From the NCBI GenBank assembly GCA_020091685.1, contig CM034605.1:5911519-5975518 (forward strand): a DNA stretch of 64,000 bases, read 5' to 3'. The stretch is from Lutjanus erythropterus. Taxonomy: Eukaryota; Chordata; Actinopteri; Lutjaniformes; Lutjanidae. Shown here one piece after another: positions 36,978-48,488 of this stretch; position 1 is the stretch's first letter, and every line of letters begins with the position of its first letter. The translations under genes were made by a program, and so were the position numbers. The notes beneath the pieces were generated by a model. The model had not been told where the DNA came from. It made no database searches and saw only the letters and a list, made by a program, of their open reading frames with translations.

Positions 36978-37410
36978 TGTTACGGTTTAACTTGGAGGTG
37001 GACCCAAATGCAGAAAACAGGAGGCAGAGGGGAGAGTTCAAAAGATATTTAATTAACTGCAGACCAAAAACAAAACTTACACGAGTGACGAGGGAGAATC
37101 CAAAAACAGGCAGGGAGAAAAAAACAAAAATCCATGAATCAAAAACACAAGGAAACACTGACCAGCACGGAGACGAGACGAGAGAATGAACCAACGAACT
37201 AAGGAGGACAAGACACAGGATTAAATACACTAGGAAGGGGGAGGAAAACAAGACACAGGTGAGGGCAGTCAGAGACAGGTGAAAATAATTAGTGATCACA
37301 AAGGGCGGGAAAACAGACAAAGACATGAAGTAAAAACAGAACACACGAGGGAGGACCAGAAACTACCAAAATAAAACAGGAAATAACAAACAGAATCCCA
37401 AACCATGACA
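36978..37410 (-). mobile_element. solo LTR (Ty3/gypsy-type), minus orientation
   Basis: 433 bp bounded by TG...CA (TGTTACGG at the left, CCATGACA at the right) and flanked by a perfect 5-bp target duplication ATTGT (36,973-36,977 and 37,411-37,415). On the minus strand it has a TATA-like GTGTATTTAATCC (37,218-37,230) and further on ATTAAA as poly(A) signal (37,048-37,053), giving the orientation. No internal retrotransposon sequence is attached, so it is a recombination product. The long minus-strand open frame over it is not a gene. A related LTR is at 62,049-62,429. Confidence 0.85.
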
Positions 37411-37515
37411 ATTGTAAGCTGAATATATTGGCTTTTGGACTGTTTTTGACTTTTCACAGACTAAACAATTAATTGATCAAAAGTCAAAAAATCAAAACAG
37501 TAAATAGTTGAACCT
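37411..37515. repeat. old dispersed repeat, right part (split by LTR)
   Basis: Continues the repeat of 36,836-36,977: AAGCTGAATATATTGGCTTT, TTGGACTGTTTTTGAC and ACTAAACAATTAATTGATCA, matching the family end (GACCAAACAATTAATCGATT as I recall it). Confidence 0.65.
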
Positions 37516-37554
37516 CTTAAAGTCATTACTTTTACTACTTCATAAGCCTATAGA

Positions 37555-37915
37555 CCTAAAGTTTAAGGTCCAGTGGGGAAGATGGAAGAATATGGCAGAC
37601 ATGGAAAATAATATTAAAATATGTTTTCATGAATTAATAGTCAGGTGAAAATAAAAATCATTGTTTTCATTACCTTAAAATGAGCTGTTTATATCTACAG
37701 AGGGTGCCGGTCTTCATGTCGTCATGTCATGTTTCTACAGTGGCACAGAACAGATAAACCAAACACTGCCTCTATATGGCCTTTCACATATCGCCCAAGT
37801 TTTGCGGCCACCATAGGTCCTCTTTAATGCTTGGAATGGGAGAGTGAGACAATGTGTTTGCAATCTGTAAGCTCACTACTAGATGCCACTAGATCTGTTC
37901 CTTTAAATGATATTA
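37555..37915 (+). repeat. dispersed repeat, family B, near-complete
   Basis: Runs from AAGGTCCAGTGGGG through TTACCTTAAAATGAGC, CATGTTTCTACAGTGGCACA, AACCAAACACTGCC to ACTAGATGCCACTAGATC and TCCTTTAAA. The same order occurs, interrupted, at 60,747-61,854, and in reverse, partly, at 30,015-30,120. Confidence 0.7.
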
Positions 37916-39379
37916 AATAATATTAGATACCTACACTGCAATAATCAATAAAGTCAAACCTGTTATCCTCTAGAGTCTGAGTTCAGTGACTCTCTGCCTT
38001 ACTGCCTGCCAGACTCCATTAACACTTTGCACAATTCATTGTTATAAACATCTATTCCTTCTAAGAGATTACTGATGATTTCTAATGACTCATAAACAGA
38101 CACTTACTCATTCTGTGAATATTCAGCGTTAATTTAAACTGTAATAAACATGACACATGCAAACAATGGCAGAGGTTGAGAATAGAGACTTCAAACAAGG
38201 ACACTGCAGCTGCAGCATCGGAGAGTATTTCAACTTAATCTCTGATGACATATCATGGCCATTTTATGGTTTATTACAGTTAATATATTACAGATTTCTT
38301 GATTAAGATTGTAAGTCAATTTTATTTCATTTATGCCATGATAGACCATGCATCCTTAAAATAATCCAAAAAAGGGGATTTGAATATTTACAATTTGATG
38401 AAAATAAGGCAAACTTGCTGCTGGTGGTGGTGAGATTGTATTATGAATTTATTAAAGTGACATTTAAGTTGTACTCTGAAGGGAAAACCCCCCAAAAAGC
38501 TGTAGTTGTAAATGTCCCTGCATGATGAATCAAAGAAAGTAAAAATCAGGCGAGGGAGTTTTCACAAAGTAGCAGCCCACATTCAACCAACCAAACATGA
38601 ATGTGCAATCACTGATCTATAAAGAATTATAAATGATCATTTAACCAATAATAAAGCCATTAGTTACATCTCATTAAGCATGCCTCTTTTTAAAGAGGTA
38701 CTTGTAATTTTCATGCAGACTTGGGTGTAAAACTTTCATGTCGTCATAAAAACTTTCATGTGGGGTCAAGAGCAGGGCAGCAGAGTTTGCTGGGATGCTG
38801 CAAGACAAAAACTCTGACCATGATGCTCTTCAGTCAGACACACCAGCGAGGCAGCCGACTCGACTCTATTTTGCATCACAGCATTGTTTTTTAAAAGCCT
38901 GATCCGCGACTAGCTTTGATTCCCTGATGGCAGACACTACATTATATGGGGCACGGACGGTCAAGCTAGCTCCTGCCGTAGAGCCGCACTCCGAGGACTG
39001 CCAATTACTGATGCATGAGTCATTTCTAAAGGAGCACTTTGAAATAATGCCAAACATGAGAAACTTTCCCCTGCTCACTGGAGCGCACTCGATACAGAGC
39101 CACTGATGCATGTGGGGGTAAACTTGTCTCTGTTTTTTGGGTTGGCTGGACGGGATGCAGGAAGTAGGGGCTGGCTCTGGCACTGAGTCAGCTTTGTGTA
39201 AACGCTGCAGCATGCGCTTAAACGCTAGCAGTCAAACATACATTCCTGTGATGAAAGGAATGCAAACATGAAAACACACTTATTATTCTGATGCATATGA
39301 AGCATTCATGTGTGACTTTAATGTACATAAACATGTACTCCCTGAAGACATGCTGGCTGCACTTTAGAGTACAGAACAC
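37916..39379. other. no gene seen; family H traces
   Basis: 38,600-38,695 carries family H words. 38,870-39,080 is repeat-free with an AP-1-like ATGAGTCA site at 39,015 and no credible exon. Confidence 0.35.
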
Positions 39380-39815
39380 TACTAAGACGTAACAAGACAT
39401 ACTTTGCATCAAATTAGACTAAAACTAGAAACACTATTCTTTATTAGACAGTATTAGACTCTTACTAGATTTGATTTGTTTTACAACAGAATTGAACTGG
39501 AAACTAAAGTGAAATCACATATCTGCAGTGGTAAATAATACACTTGATTTCACAGCACAGTTCTGTTCTAATGTGTATTACCCTCTAATAACGTCTAATA
39601 CAGGTCAAATACTGTCAAATAAAGAACACATTATTTTAGCTTTTGTTTAATCTGACACAGTACAGCTTGTTAAGATTGTTAATTAGTTTACTGTTAGGTG
39701 TAAGGTGCCTACATTAGGTATAGTTGTGTTTTTTGACTGCCTAATTAAGAACATATTATTTCTAGTTTTTGTCTCATTTGCGTACTTATTAGTGTACTGT
39801 AAAATAAAGTGTGAC
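39380..39815. repeat. dispersed repeat, family I, long copy
   Basis: TATTACCCTCTAATAACGTC, a TTTTGTTTAATCTGACACAG block and an end TGTACTGTAAAATAAAGTG recur at 47,585-47,725 in the same order. The left part is built of TTAGAC/ACTAGA-type words. Confidence 0.6.
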
Positions 39816-40349
39816 AGACATGCATAGATTGTCTCTTTTTTACTCATTCACTCTTCCGCTGCCATTCATCACCCTCTTACAATCACGTCCGCGGGAAGAA
39901 AAAAACATTTCACTCTCCGACTTCATGGGAACATTCAAGGTCTCACCTCCTCCACAGTCCTTTGCTTTGCATCATCACTCGCGTCTTCTGATGAGAAGAA
40001 AAACACAGGAGGGAGACTCTGCCCAGGACACGAAGAAAGATGTCAGATTGTTTGTGTTTTACACATGAATGGAGTACTTTCGAATTAGACACAGGGGTTA
40101 AAAGGTCACCTGCGCTCCACAGGGATGAATGCAGACCCAACGAGGTAAACATGGGAAAAGCCGAAGAGGAAGACAACTTTAATTGCACTGTCATCCTGCT
40201 CTCCGCTGCTCTCCAGCCCTCTCATGTTACTTTATATTGAAGCTAAGAGAGGCAGGGGACACTCTCCCTTTCCTTTCTCGTCTGTCTGCTCCACAGATGC
40301 TGCTCTGCTTGATGTGATGTGACATTTATTTAAGTCCAGCCTTCAGGAC

Positions 40350-40500
40350 TTGTTGATGGAAGGAAAAGATGGTAAGATGAAGCACGGGGAGGAAGAGGAG
40401 GAGGGGGAGGAGGTAAGGAGGGAAGAAGGAAAGTGGTCACCCAACCAGTCCTTTCTTATGTCTCCAGAAGAGTGAGGAAGAAAAAAGGAGCACCTCTGGT
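40350..40500 (+). repeat. purine-rich tract
   Basis: GGAAGAGGAGGAGGGGGAGGAGG and neighbouring A/G runs. Low complexity; possible triplex-forming sequence. Confidence 0.7.
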
Positions 40501-40549
40501 GTCAGATATGATGAAAAAGAGTGTGTAGTGGTGGCTTTAAAGGGATTTT

Positions 40550-41050
40550 TGGGGATTGCAACCAGATAGCAGCCAGACTCCTTAAAGAAAAATAGTCATT
40601 TTACCTCACAGAACAGTGGAGTTGTTTGTGTGACTTTGGAATTAGTTCAGATTCTTCAAAGTCAGCAAAGCCAACAGATTGAGGCAGCAAAAAGCAAATA
40701 CTGTCTTCTGAAATTACTGTTTTTCCTTAAATTGATAGTCCAAATTATTTAATGTAGGGTAGTATTAGGCAGTGTATTACCTGCAGTAGATGCACAGATG
40801 TCAGTCAGATAAAGGATCAATGAGTCAGGCAGACTAACATCTTCAATGAGACAATCCCAAGTTAATAAGGGAGGATGCATTTTGGTCATTTTGCTAACAA
40901 CGAGGATGGCCTCCCCCCCTAAATCGCCTACTTCTTCTCTGCTTCTCTAAAGTAGGAATGTTCCAACCGTCATCTACTGTAGTTAATACACCAACTATTG
41001 ATAAGTACCTCATACAACGCCATTTCAAATAATCCAACCTATCCTTTAAG
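40550..41050 (+). repeat. dispersed repeat, family J, long copy
   Basis: Ends with TCATCTACTGTAGTTAATAC, AAGTACCTCATACAACGCC and ATCCAACCTATCCTTTAA, matching 4670-4806 and a known percomorph repeat. The left boundary is uncertain. Confidence 0.55.
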
Positions 41051-41199
41051 CTAATGAGACTGAAATAATGTGGAATAAGGGGGAAAAAGACATCAGCATC
41101 TAATTCTAAAATATAAAAAGCTCAGGGCTGAAGCTGGAGGTGCGTTTAAGCCTCCTTGCGTTATTGATGAGCCTGTCAAGGCCACTCTTCATCAGGTTG

Positions 41200-41420
41200 T
41201 GGGAAGCAAGAGGGGGGAGGGATCAAGGGGAGAAAAAGGATGGAAGAGGGAGGGATGAGGTGAGAGGACGGGTTCGGCTCGAGGTCTGCCGAGCCTAAAA
41301 GCGCTTTCCCCCAACAGCGGTGAATAATGAGCAGAGACAGAAAAGAAGAGGAGGGAAAGAGGACGGAGGAGTGGAAGCCAGACGAGAGGAGGAGAGAGAT
41401 TAAAATGAGAAAATAATAAT
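41200..41420 (+). repeat. purine-rich tract
   Basis: Mostly A and G on the plus strand (for example AGAGGGGGGAGGGATCAAGG), with a short CpG-bearing break in the middle. Confidence 0.65.
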
Positions 41421-42085
41421 CGTGTTGAGGGATTTGGAAATGACGGAGATAAAAAACTGATGTGGCAGCTACTGGTCGTATTCTTTAATGTGGCTCAGCC
41501 GATTTTCATGCCCGGGGCATCTCAACCATGTAATATGTTATGGATTTTTCTCCCTACATGACGTTTATTTTTACGCACAAACTCATTTATAAGCATCTCC
41601 ACAAGCTCCAGTTGAGGCTGCATCCCTCTGATTTTCTGCTGTCTGGGGTTATGTTCAAGCCAAGCTGGAGTGTGTGACTCCTCACCACAGAGAACTGAGT
41701 CATCCCATCAGCCAGTTGGCTCGTCCTGGATGACCAAGAAGAATGGCCGTCCAGCAATCTGCCTGTCACATTCAAACATGACCATGATTATTTCTCCTCT
41801 GCACAATCCAATTCTGTGGTGTGGAATTGCGAAATATGTGACCTATTTTTTTTTTGTTTTGTTTTGATTTGTTTCACCCCCCACATACATCCCCTCTCTC
41901 TCTCTCCCCTCCCTTCTTTAGCTTGATATTTAGGTCACGAGGGGACAGCGTTTTCCAGGCAGAGGCCGAAGAGCTTACTGTCCACTTGGTCCCCGTATGT
42001 AATTGAAAACATACAAATGGATTAGCTGGAGAGAGTTCAATGCCAGTGGGTCTGTTGGGTTTGGAGTGGCCGGTGGATTCGGACC
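41421..42085. other. no gene seen
   Basis: Contains a T run near 41,850 and a CTCTCTCTCTCCCC patch near 41,895. Two small opposing open frames are chance. Confidence 0.4.
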
Positions 42086-42165
42086 CTCTAATACCTCAGC
42101 AGGGGGAGAGAGGGAGGGGAGATGAAGGGAGGGAGGGGAGGGGAGGATGATGGACAGATCCAGGG
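42086..42165 (+). repeat. purine-rich tract
   Basis: GGGGGAGAGAGGGAGGGGAG and similar G/A runs. The minus-strand open frame at 41,975-42,307 is a by-product of this. Confidence 0.75.
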
Positions 42166-42919
42166 ATTTAGGGTCTTGTGAGACCAGTATTAAAATCAAC
42201 AAGCACACAGAGGAAAACATGCAAACACACAGGGACAGTGAGGGGAAAAGATGCGCACACATACAAACTACTGGTCTACTGGCAATCATGCAAACTCTCA
42301 TACACATAAAAGAAGAAAACCTGTGACTTATAACAGCTATAATTTAGGCCATAATTCTTGTAATAATAATAGTGCAATTAGAAAGTAATTGCTGTGGGTG
42401 CAAGAACATGGCACAGCCTGCAGATCGCAGTCAGGCAATCAGACAGGTTTTAAACAAACTTCCAGGTTAGCTACTTATATGCAAAAGAAAACAAATGTAT
42501 TCAGTAAATGTTTTGTCCACAGACCGACTCCTTGAGTCAATGTTAACCGACTGTACTTGTTGTGGTTCTTGTAGGTGTAGTGCACACACAGTTGTCCTGG
42601 GAAATGAGAGATATCACCAACATTACAAGGGGCTCACTTTGGGTTTTATCTCCAAATGAAGTGGTTCAGATGGTCTTTTGTAAACTGCCTTCCACTTTAC
42701 CACTTATGTGGTTTACCCAATGGAGTCCTGGTGCCACTACCTGTCTAGTTGCTGTTCCACCAGCTGTCTCATTAAAGGACTAGTTCAATATCTTTTCAAG
42801 AGTCAGAAGAGAAATAGAATTGAATTGAATTGAATCGAAAAAAAAAATCTTATGTGTAACATTTCTTCATTGAAACACTAGACCTATGTTGTATATATTG
42901 AGTTGTACTGATATTATCC
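42166..42919. other. no gene seen; short (GAATT)n and poly(A) at 42.82 kb
   Basis: Three GAATT units at 42,818-42,834 lead into a run of ten A. A 73-codon plus-strand frame (42,562-42,783) has no splice or start support. Confidence 0.4.
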
Positions 42920-43295
42920 CAAAATGTTTCCAACACTGGTCAAACCCAGAAACATCCATAATTTATTCAAGTTAACAGTATTTCCTACTAACTGCTAGTT
43001 GCTATAACTTCCAGGAAAATATGGGACACATCGCATACATCAGAGAGTGAGGAGGGAAGTCAAATGAGACTAAACGTAATGTGCATGAAACATTAAAATA
43101 TTACCTTGTCCCTGAACATGATTTCTGCCTGAGTCATCGTCAGCTTTCATTAGCTGTGGTTGTTTAACAATGAATACAAGAACTCCCATGATCCCAAGCT
43201 ACTTCACTACTTCATCAAACTACATCTTTTGTTATTGTTTTAATACGACAGAGACCCCTAGTGGCAGACTTTACATATTGTGCCTTTAAATATAA
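42920..43295 (+). repeat. dispersed repeat with GTGCCTTTAAA end
   Basis: Ends GACCCCTAGTGGCAGACTTT, then ACATATTGTGCCTTTAAA, the usual right end of a common fish repeat. Left part with CAACACTGGTCAAACCC is plausible but less sure. Confidence 0.45.
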
Positions 43296-43304
43296 GGCTA
43301 CAAC

Positions 43305-43700
43305 CAGCAGCTAGTTAGCTTAGCTTAGCATAAAGACTGGAAACACAGGAAAACAGCTTGTCTGGCTCTGTCCAAAGGTAAGGGTAAAGGTAACAAAATC
43401 TGCCAACTAACACCTCTAAAGCTCACTAATTAACATATTACATCTGGTTTATGTAATCCGCACAAAAAACATGTACAAATAAGTGTATAAATGACAGGTT
43501 AAGGCGTTAGATGGAGGTTATGTGCTTAACTATTCCTGGGCCTATAGAGCAGTAACTTGTCAATGTCTCTGCTGGTTATCTGGCAACCTTAAAATATTGA
43601 CAAGACTTGTTACAGAGCCAGGGTAGCTTTCTTGGCCTGTTTATGATAAACTAAGCTAAGCTAAGCTGAGCTGAGCTAATCAGATACTAGCTATAGCTTC
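43305..43700. mobile_element. TIR repeat, family K (TTAGCTTAGCATAAAGACTGG)
   Basis: Left end GCTAGTTAGCTTAGCTTAGC, then AAAGACTGGAAACACAGG and CTGGCTCTGTCCAAAGG. The right end has TAAGCTAAGCTAAGCTGAGC and ACTAGCTATAGCTTCA. The ends are imperfect inverted repeats. This is a highly recognisable percomorph element; no coding sequence remains. Confidence 0.7.
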
Positions 43701-44919
43701 ACATTTACCATACAGGATATTTTTTTTCCCATGATGGTGAAGGCATGACCAACATACTCTTCAGCCTCTAATTGGCTGTCCCTGATATTTTTACACTACC
43801 CGATCTCACTTCTTATGCCTAAACCTATCCAGTCCAGTCAACCCAAACCAACCAGGGTAATGAGTACTAGCCATTCAGAGTCACAGTAGGGTGGGTCATG
43901 ACTTCACCATCCTAGAAACGAAAAATTGCTTACCTTACGGTGAGTCATGTTGATCTTCTCACTGAAGAAGGCAAATAAGCATATCTCAAAATGTCAAACT
44001 ATTGCTTCATACTTTTCTTAGTAATGAGAAACAAAGAAACATGCGTTCATGATTTTCCATATTCTAGGGATATATTCTCTAAAATCTACAGTTCCCATGA
44101 AAAATTAGCAGCACATATATTGTCTTCTTGTAACTTGGTTATTTCCTTGTGTATTATATCCAGACTACACCAGGATGTTGTAATCTGTGCTGTCTCATAA
44201 ATATGTCCAGTGTTTCACCCTGTATGCCCCACAGTCATGTCTGCAGCATCTCAACTCACCCAAAGACTTTCCTCTTTCTGTCAAGACAAGATGCTGGTCT
44301 AAAGCTTAAGTGGTGGTGTTCATTAAAAATAGAAATATAAAATAAACTACAACATTACATTTAAAAAAAGATTATCATCCCTGTCTAGACAACTTTAATG
44401 AACTGTTGAGCAAAGTGATGTACCAAATCTGTTTTTTAGTTATTTGGACTTCCCAGATCTCAGCAGTTATCTTAGTGTCTGGCAAAGGTGGCAAAAATAT
44501 GATGTTATACTTGTAACAACCTGCATTTATCCTTTTAGGCGGACAGAAAAAGAATCGGACTTCCTCCTTTAGGAGCACATCTCTCTTCCTGGTGTTTCTG
44601 TAGTGCTGTCTGTCTCGTCCTCACTGACACTGTGGACACACTCACAAGGTCAGCCAAAGCTCATGTGTTGCTCAGCACACCACAGTTGGCCTGGAGATAG
44701 TTGTAAAAGCTCTGACAACATGACCTTCTCCTTGACTGATGATGGTCAAGAGGGCCGTTACTATGAGCCACTGTCTCAGCTGTCTGCAGCCGCTGAACTG
44801 TTCTTAGACGTGGATGCAGACGTGTTTTTGGATTTCTTGAAACTGATGGTGGTAATGATTCAAAAATTGTTTTTTTTCACTGAAGTTGCACCAAAAAGGC
44901 AAAAATGCTTATAGGAATG
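43701..44919. other. no gene supported; one weak ORF at 44.60-44.91 kb
   Basis: A 103-codon plus-strand frame (44,603-44,914) has an acidic/hydrophobic stretch LFLDVDADVFLDFLKL that looks protein-like, but there is no good acceptor and the 3' part runs into a T run. Not called. Confidence 0.25.
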
Positions 44920-45140
44920 AAAAGCAGGTATAGAAGAGGGTGGAGCTATGAGAGAGATGAGAGGGCAGAAGATGAGAGGAGAGTGGGAGTAGAGGAATAC
45001 AAATGAGTGGAGAGGAAGGGGGGGGGGGTGAAGAGGAGACGAGGGAGACGACGAGAATGAGATGAGAGAAAGAGGAGAGGGGAAAGGAGAGATAGCTGAG
45101 AAGACAAAGAGGAGGTTTAGAAAGAGAGAGCAGAGCGGCG
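44920..45140 (+). repeat. polypurine tract, about 220 bp
   Basis: Almost all A/G with a (G)11 run at about 45,019. It produces the 229-codon minus-strand open frame at 44,860-45,549, which is Ser/Pro/Leu low-complexity and not a gene. A candidate for triplex (H-DNA) formation. Confidence 0.85.
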
Positions 45141-45454
45141 TACTCAGCGAAGCAGCAGTCTCAGAGACTTGCCAGCGCATCCGTGACCTAGATTCTGTGC
45201 TTCTCCCTAGATCCCTCTCCCTCATGAATGTTTGATTACGCCTCCAACAATAGCAGTATTTACACCAAATGCTTTTTAAATTACAATTCAGCTGCAGTAG
45301 AGGAGGAGGGGAAAAAAATCCAATCCATTCTAGGTGGAGGGAAAATGGCAGAGAAATTGATTTGAGAATTCTCACCTCAGTGGAGAGGCAAGGTTTGAGT
45401 CTCTTAAGACCAGACAGAGCTGATTGGTGCACAGTCGAGCTGCTGTCTAGCACA

Positions 45455-45455
<1 letters not shown>

Positions 45456-45489
<34 letters not shown>
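45456..45489 (+). repeat. (AC)n microsatellite
   Basis: Pure AC run of about 17 units. Confidence 0.95.
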
Positions 45490-45492
<3 letters not shown>

Positions 45493-46111
45493 GTACTTAG
45501 GCCACCTTTGGGGTCGTATGACAGAACTCCCCACCTTTGTGGACACCACTTTCTGAATGGTTTAGAGGGAAGCTGCCACCATTTTCAGATGTGGAAGGAT
45601 GCCCTCAATACCAAAATCACGTGATATTTTGGATTAAAGCATGTTTTTTTCCAGTCTGACTTTTAACCTGGACTTTGGGGACAAATCTTATTTAAGAAAC
45701 CTTTGGGGACTTGGGCTAAACACAGATTCTGATAGAAGTAATCTTTGGGGTCTTATTTTTTGCAAGCCAGAGTGTTGGAACTATTTATTTATTTATTATT
45801 AGTATTTGGTATTGTTTAGGTAGTATTTGGATTTGATTATTCTGCATTGATTTATTTGAATTCAATATAATTACATTTTTGCAAGTATTCTGTTTATTAT
45901 TTGTTATGTTGTTTTCATAAAACAAAAAACAACATTAAAAGGACAAATGGCCACTACACAGAGATTCTAAACCTTGAGATTTGTCCCAGGAGAGTCATTT
46001 TAATTGATGGTCAGAACTTCCTGACATTTTGCTAATATTCACTGAATCAACACAAAACATATGAAGTTGGTTGAAATTATGATAAGTAAATGTTACAACC
46101 AATGACAAGGG
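45490..46111. other. no gene seen
   Basis: CTTTGGGG-type words recur four times between 45,505 and 45,752, hinting at a decayed repeat. Otherwise AT-rich. Confidence 0.35.
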
Positions 46112-46137
46112 CACACACACACACACACACACACACA
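46112..46137 (+). repeat. (AC)n microsatellite
   Basis: Pure AC run of about 13 units. Confidence 0.95.
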
Positions 46138-46419
46138 GAAATGAGTGTGTGACACAGCCAAAGAAAGACAAAAATTCACCTCCGCTCATGCATGCATGTC
46201 CCCACTGCTGTGTGGGTATAAACCACAAGCAGACCCAGACACAGACAGACATGCTGCTGAATTAGACATAAACGAATAAAAAAAGTTTGAAATGTAAAAA
46301 CTTGGATCTTCCATTCGACCACCGTCCTCATCAAGGTGTGGCTGATATCACCCGTCCTCCCTCCCTGCCAGCCTCCCGACTCCCCCTGCATCCCAAAAAA
46401 CACGGCCAGCCACATCTCC

Positions 46420-46560
46420 GTGCATCAGCCGTCACCATGGCCACTGGTAAACCTCTGTCAGTGTTGCCATGGTAACCATTCTGGGAAGTTAAGCCGCTCT
46501 GACTGCCATGAGAGAGATAGAGAAGAGCCATAGACACCAGACAACAAAATGGCGGCAAGA
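46420..46560. promoter_or_regulatory. candidate regulatory element: canonical RFX X-box and YY1-type box
   Basis: GTTGCCATGGTAAC at 46,463-46,476 is a near-perfect palindromic X-box, the site bound by RFX factors that drive ciliary genes. About 70 bp downstream AAAATGGCGGCAAG (46,547-46,560) matches the YY1 motif that often sits just downstream of start sites. The ATG there opens only a nine-codon frame (MAARLNRRF). The motif pairing suggests a promoter; no downstream exon was confirmed. Confidence 0.4.
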
Positions 46561-47584
46561 TTAAACAGACGATTCTGAGCTAAGCCACATTTAACAAAGG
46601 ATACTGGGAAAGCACAAACACACACATTATTTCACACATATTTATCTCTCCTGCTTTTTCACACATGCACATATGTGCAGGGATACAAAAACATGCACAC
46701 CAAAGGCGCACACACTCACACACATGCACACAGCAGCAGCAGTTAATCCCATTCCAGTAACCAGAGAGAACTGGTTCAGAGTCGGTAATCTCCAAAAAGC
46801 CCAGTTTTTGGAAGCTGTGTGACATCCGGCTCCAAGTAGAACAAGCCAGACAGCCAGATCGTCGGCCATTACAGCCCTGTTTTTAAAACCGCCCGTTCAA
46901 ATTGAGAACGAAACAAACAGCAACAAAGAAATAAGGAGAAACAGAATCTTGTATCAAAAGGGAGAGGAGACGCTGGAAATAGTTAAAAACACACTTTCTG
47001 TGTGGGTGTGTTTACTCACTTTTCCTTTAATCATTATTAAAACACTCAGTTTAGATTGAGTCCATATTTTGGACCCTGTGAGCCAAAGCTGAATTCAGTC
47101 GGTGTTGTGATTCACAAATCATTCCCTTATTGAGCCTGACTTCTGGATTTCATTTAAAGATGGTTACAGATAATATAATATGTGAAATGGCCAAACTTAA
47201 AGGGAAAATTTGTCACTGTTCACGTGGATATCCAGTCAGTGTTGACGGTAAATGTAGTCAGTTGAAGCATTAAATTTCTCAGTGTGTGCTATATTGATCC
47301 AGAAGAGTTCTTCTGATACAAAATCTGTTGTTCTTCCTGCATCCAGTGATGTCGTAGTGATGGACTGCAGGCTATTTCATCTTGGATTTCTAGTCTTTGC
47401 CACTGTGTAGCCAGGGCGCGTGCTAGATGAGTCGTTGCATCGCCTAACATGATGTTTTGGCCATAACATAGAGTGGCGATAACACAGCAGCATGGGTGTG
47501 GGAGTCACAAGCTTGCCCAGAATGCATCCTCGTCCATGTAGGCGCTGCTGCACGGCTCTGTGAGCAGGAAAACTAACTTGTAAT

Positions 47585-47725
47585 GTGTCCTTAATTACCC
47601 TCTAATAAAGTCTAATAAGAGTCTAATAAAGGGTAATAAACATTTTATTTTTATTTTTTGTTTGATTCAAAGTACGGCTTATTTCGTTTTATAAGTGTAC
47701 TGTAAAATAAAGTGGAGCCGATTTT
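47585..47725. repeat. dispersed repeat, family I, short copy
   Basis: AATTACCCTCTAATAAAGTC, TTTTTTGTTTGATTCAAAG and TGTACTGTAAAATAAAGTGG match the right half of 39,380-39,815. Confidence 0.65.
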
Positions 47726-47962
47726 TCTTCTTCCTGCTCCTTTAGAACTGGAAAATATACATTGAAATGATCGAAATAAATGAAATTACACCAAACTTCT
47801 CCTCTGTCTTCCTGTCTGTTTTCTCTCTACCATGGACCACTGGTGCTGCCCCCCCCCCCACGCTCTCACCCTCTCACTCTCTGGTGGAGGCCTCGTCCCC
47901 TCATCACCATAGTCTGGCTCGCTCCGCAGACCAAATCATTCTGTCTGGCCCCCTGCACCACA

Positions 47963-47976
47963 GTTGCCACGGAAAC
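47963..47976 (+). promoter_or_regulatory. X-box-like RFX motif
   Basis: GTTGCCACGGAAAC fits the X-box pattern RYYNYY-N(1-3)-RRNRAC. It lies 18 bp before a long TG array and 1.5 kb after the canonical X-box. One motif match alone is weak evidence. Confidence 0.35.
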
Positions 47977-47990
47977 CCTGTGTAAGTGTT

Positions 47991-47993
<3 letters not shown>

Positions 47994-48070
<77 letters not shown>
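47994..48070 (+). repeat. (TG)n microsatellite, 77 bp
   Basis: Long uninterrupted TG array, among the longest in the window. It generates the Thr/His and Val/Cys open frames on both strands. Confidence 0.97.
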
Positions 48071-48071
<1 letters not shown>

Positions 48072-48488
48072 TACTGCTGGGGGATTGGTTGCTGGGGGCT
48101 AGATGCTTTCCAATCAAACCTGTTACTGGGGTGTGGGAGCCCCCCCTCCATGAAAAAACAGGGCGGAGGAGAGACGGTGCAGACTGTGTTATCATGCTGT
48201 GGTGATGTTTGGGCAGCATGGTGTCACACAGAGGCATATCACATTACTGCTCTTCATCATGAATACTGACTATTTCACGGTGAAAGTGCATCTTTCTGTT
48301 TGTGATATCAGAGAAAATTTTCAATTGAAGATTTTTTTTTGGTTTGTTTTGTGTTACCCAGCATGCACTATTGATCCAGCTCAGATACTGACAGATGTGT
48401 TGTGCATATCAACACAAGACCAATTTTTACTGCATTGTATCAAAGCTGACTGTATAAAGATTCAAAGTAACACTTCATTTTAAGGGGA

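Noticed and set aside
36904..37344. 146-codon minus-strand open frame
   Set aside because: Inside the solo LTR, with no retroelement protein motif.
44860..45549. 229-codon minus-strand open frame
   Set aside because: Lies over a polypurine tract and a CA array; the product is Ser/Pro/Leu low complexity.
47780..48237. Overlapping open frames of 71-141 codons on both strands
   Set aside because: Created by the TG array, giving Cys-Val or His-Thr runs.
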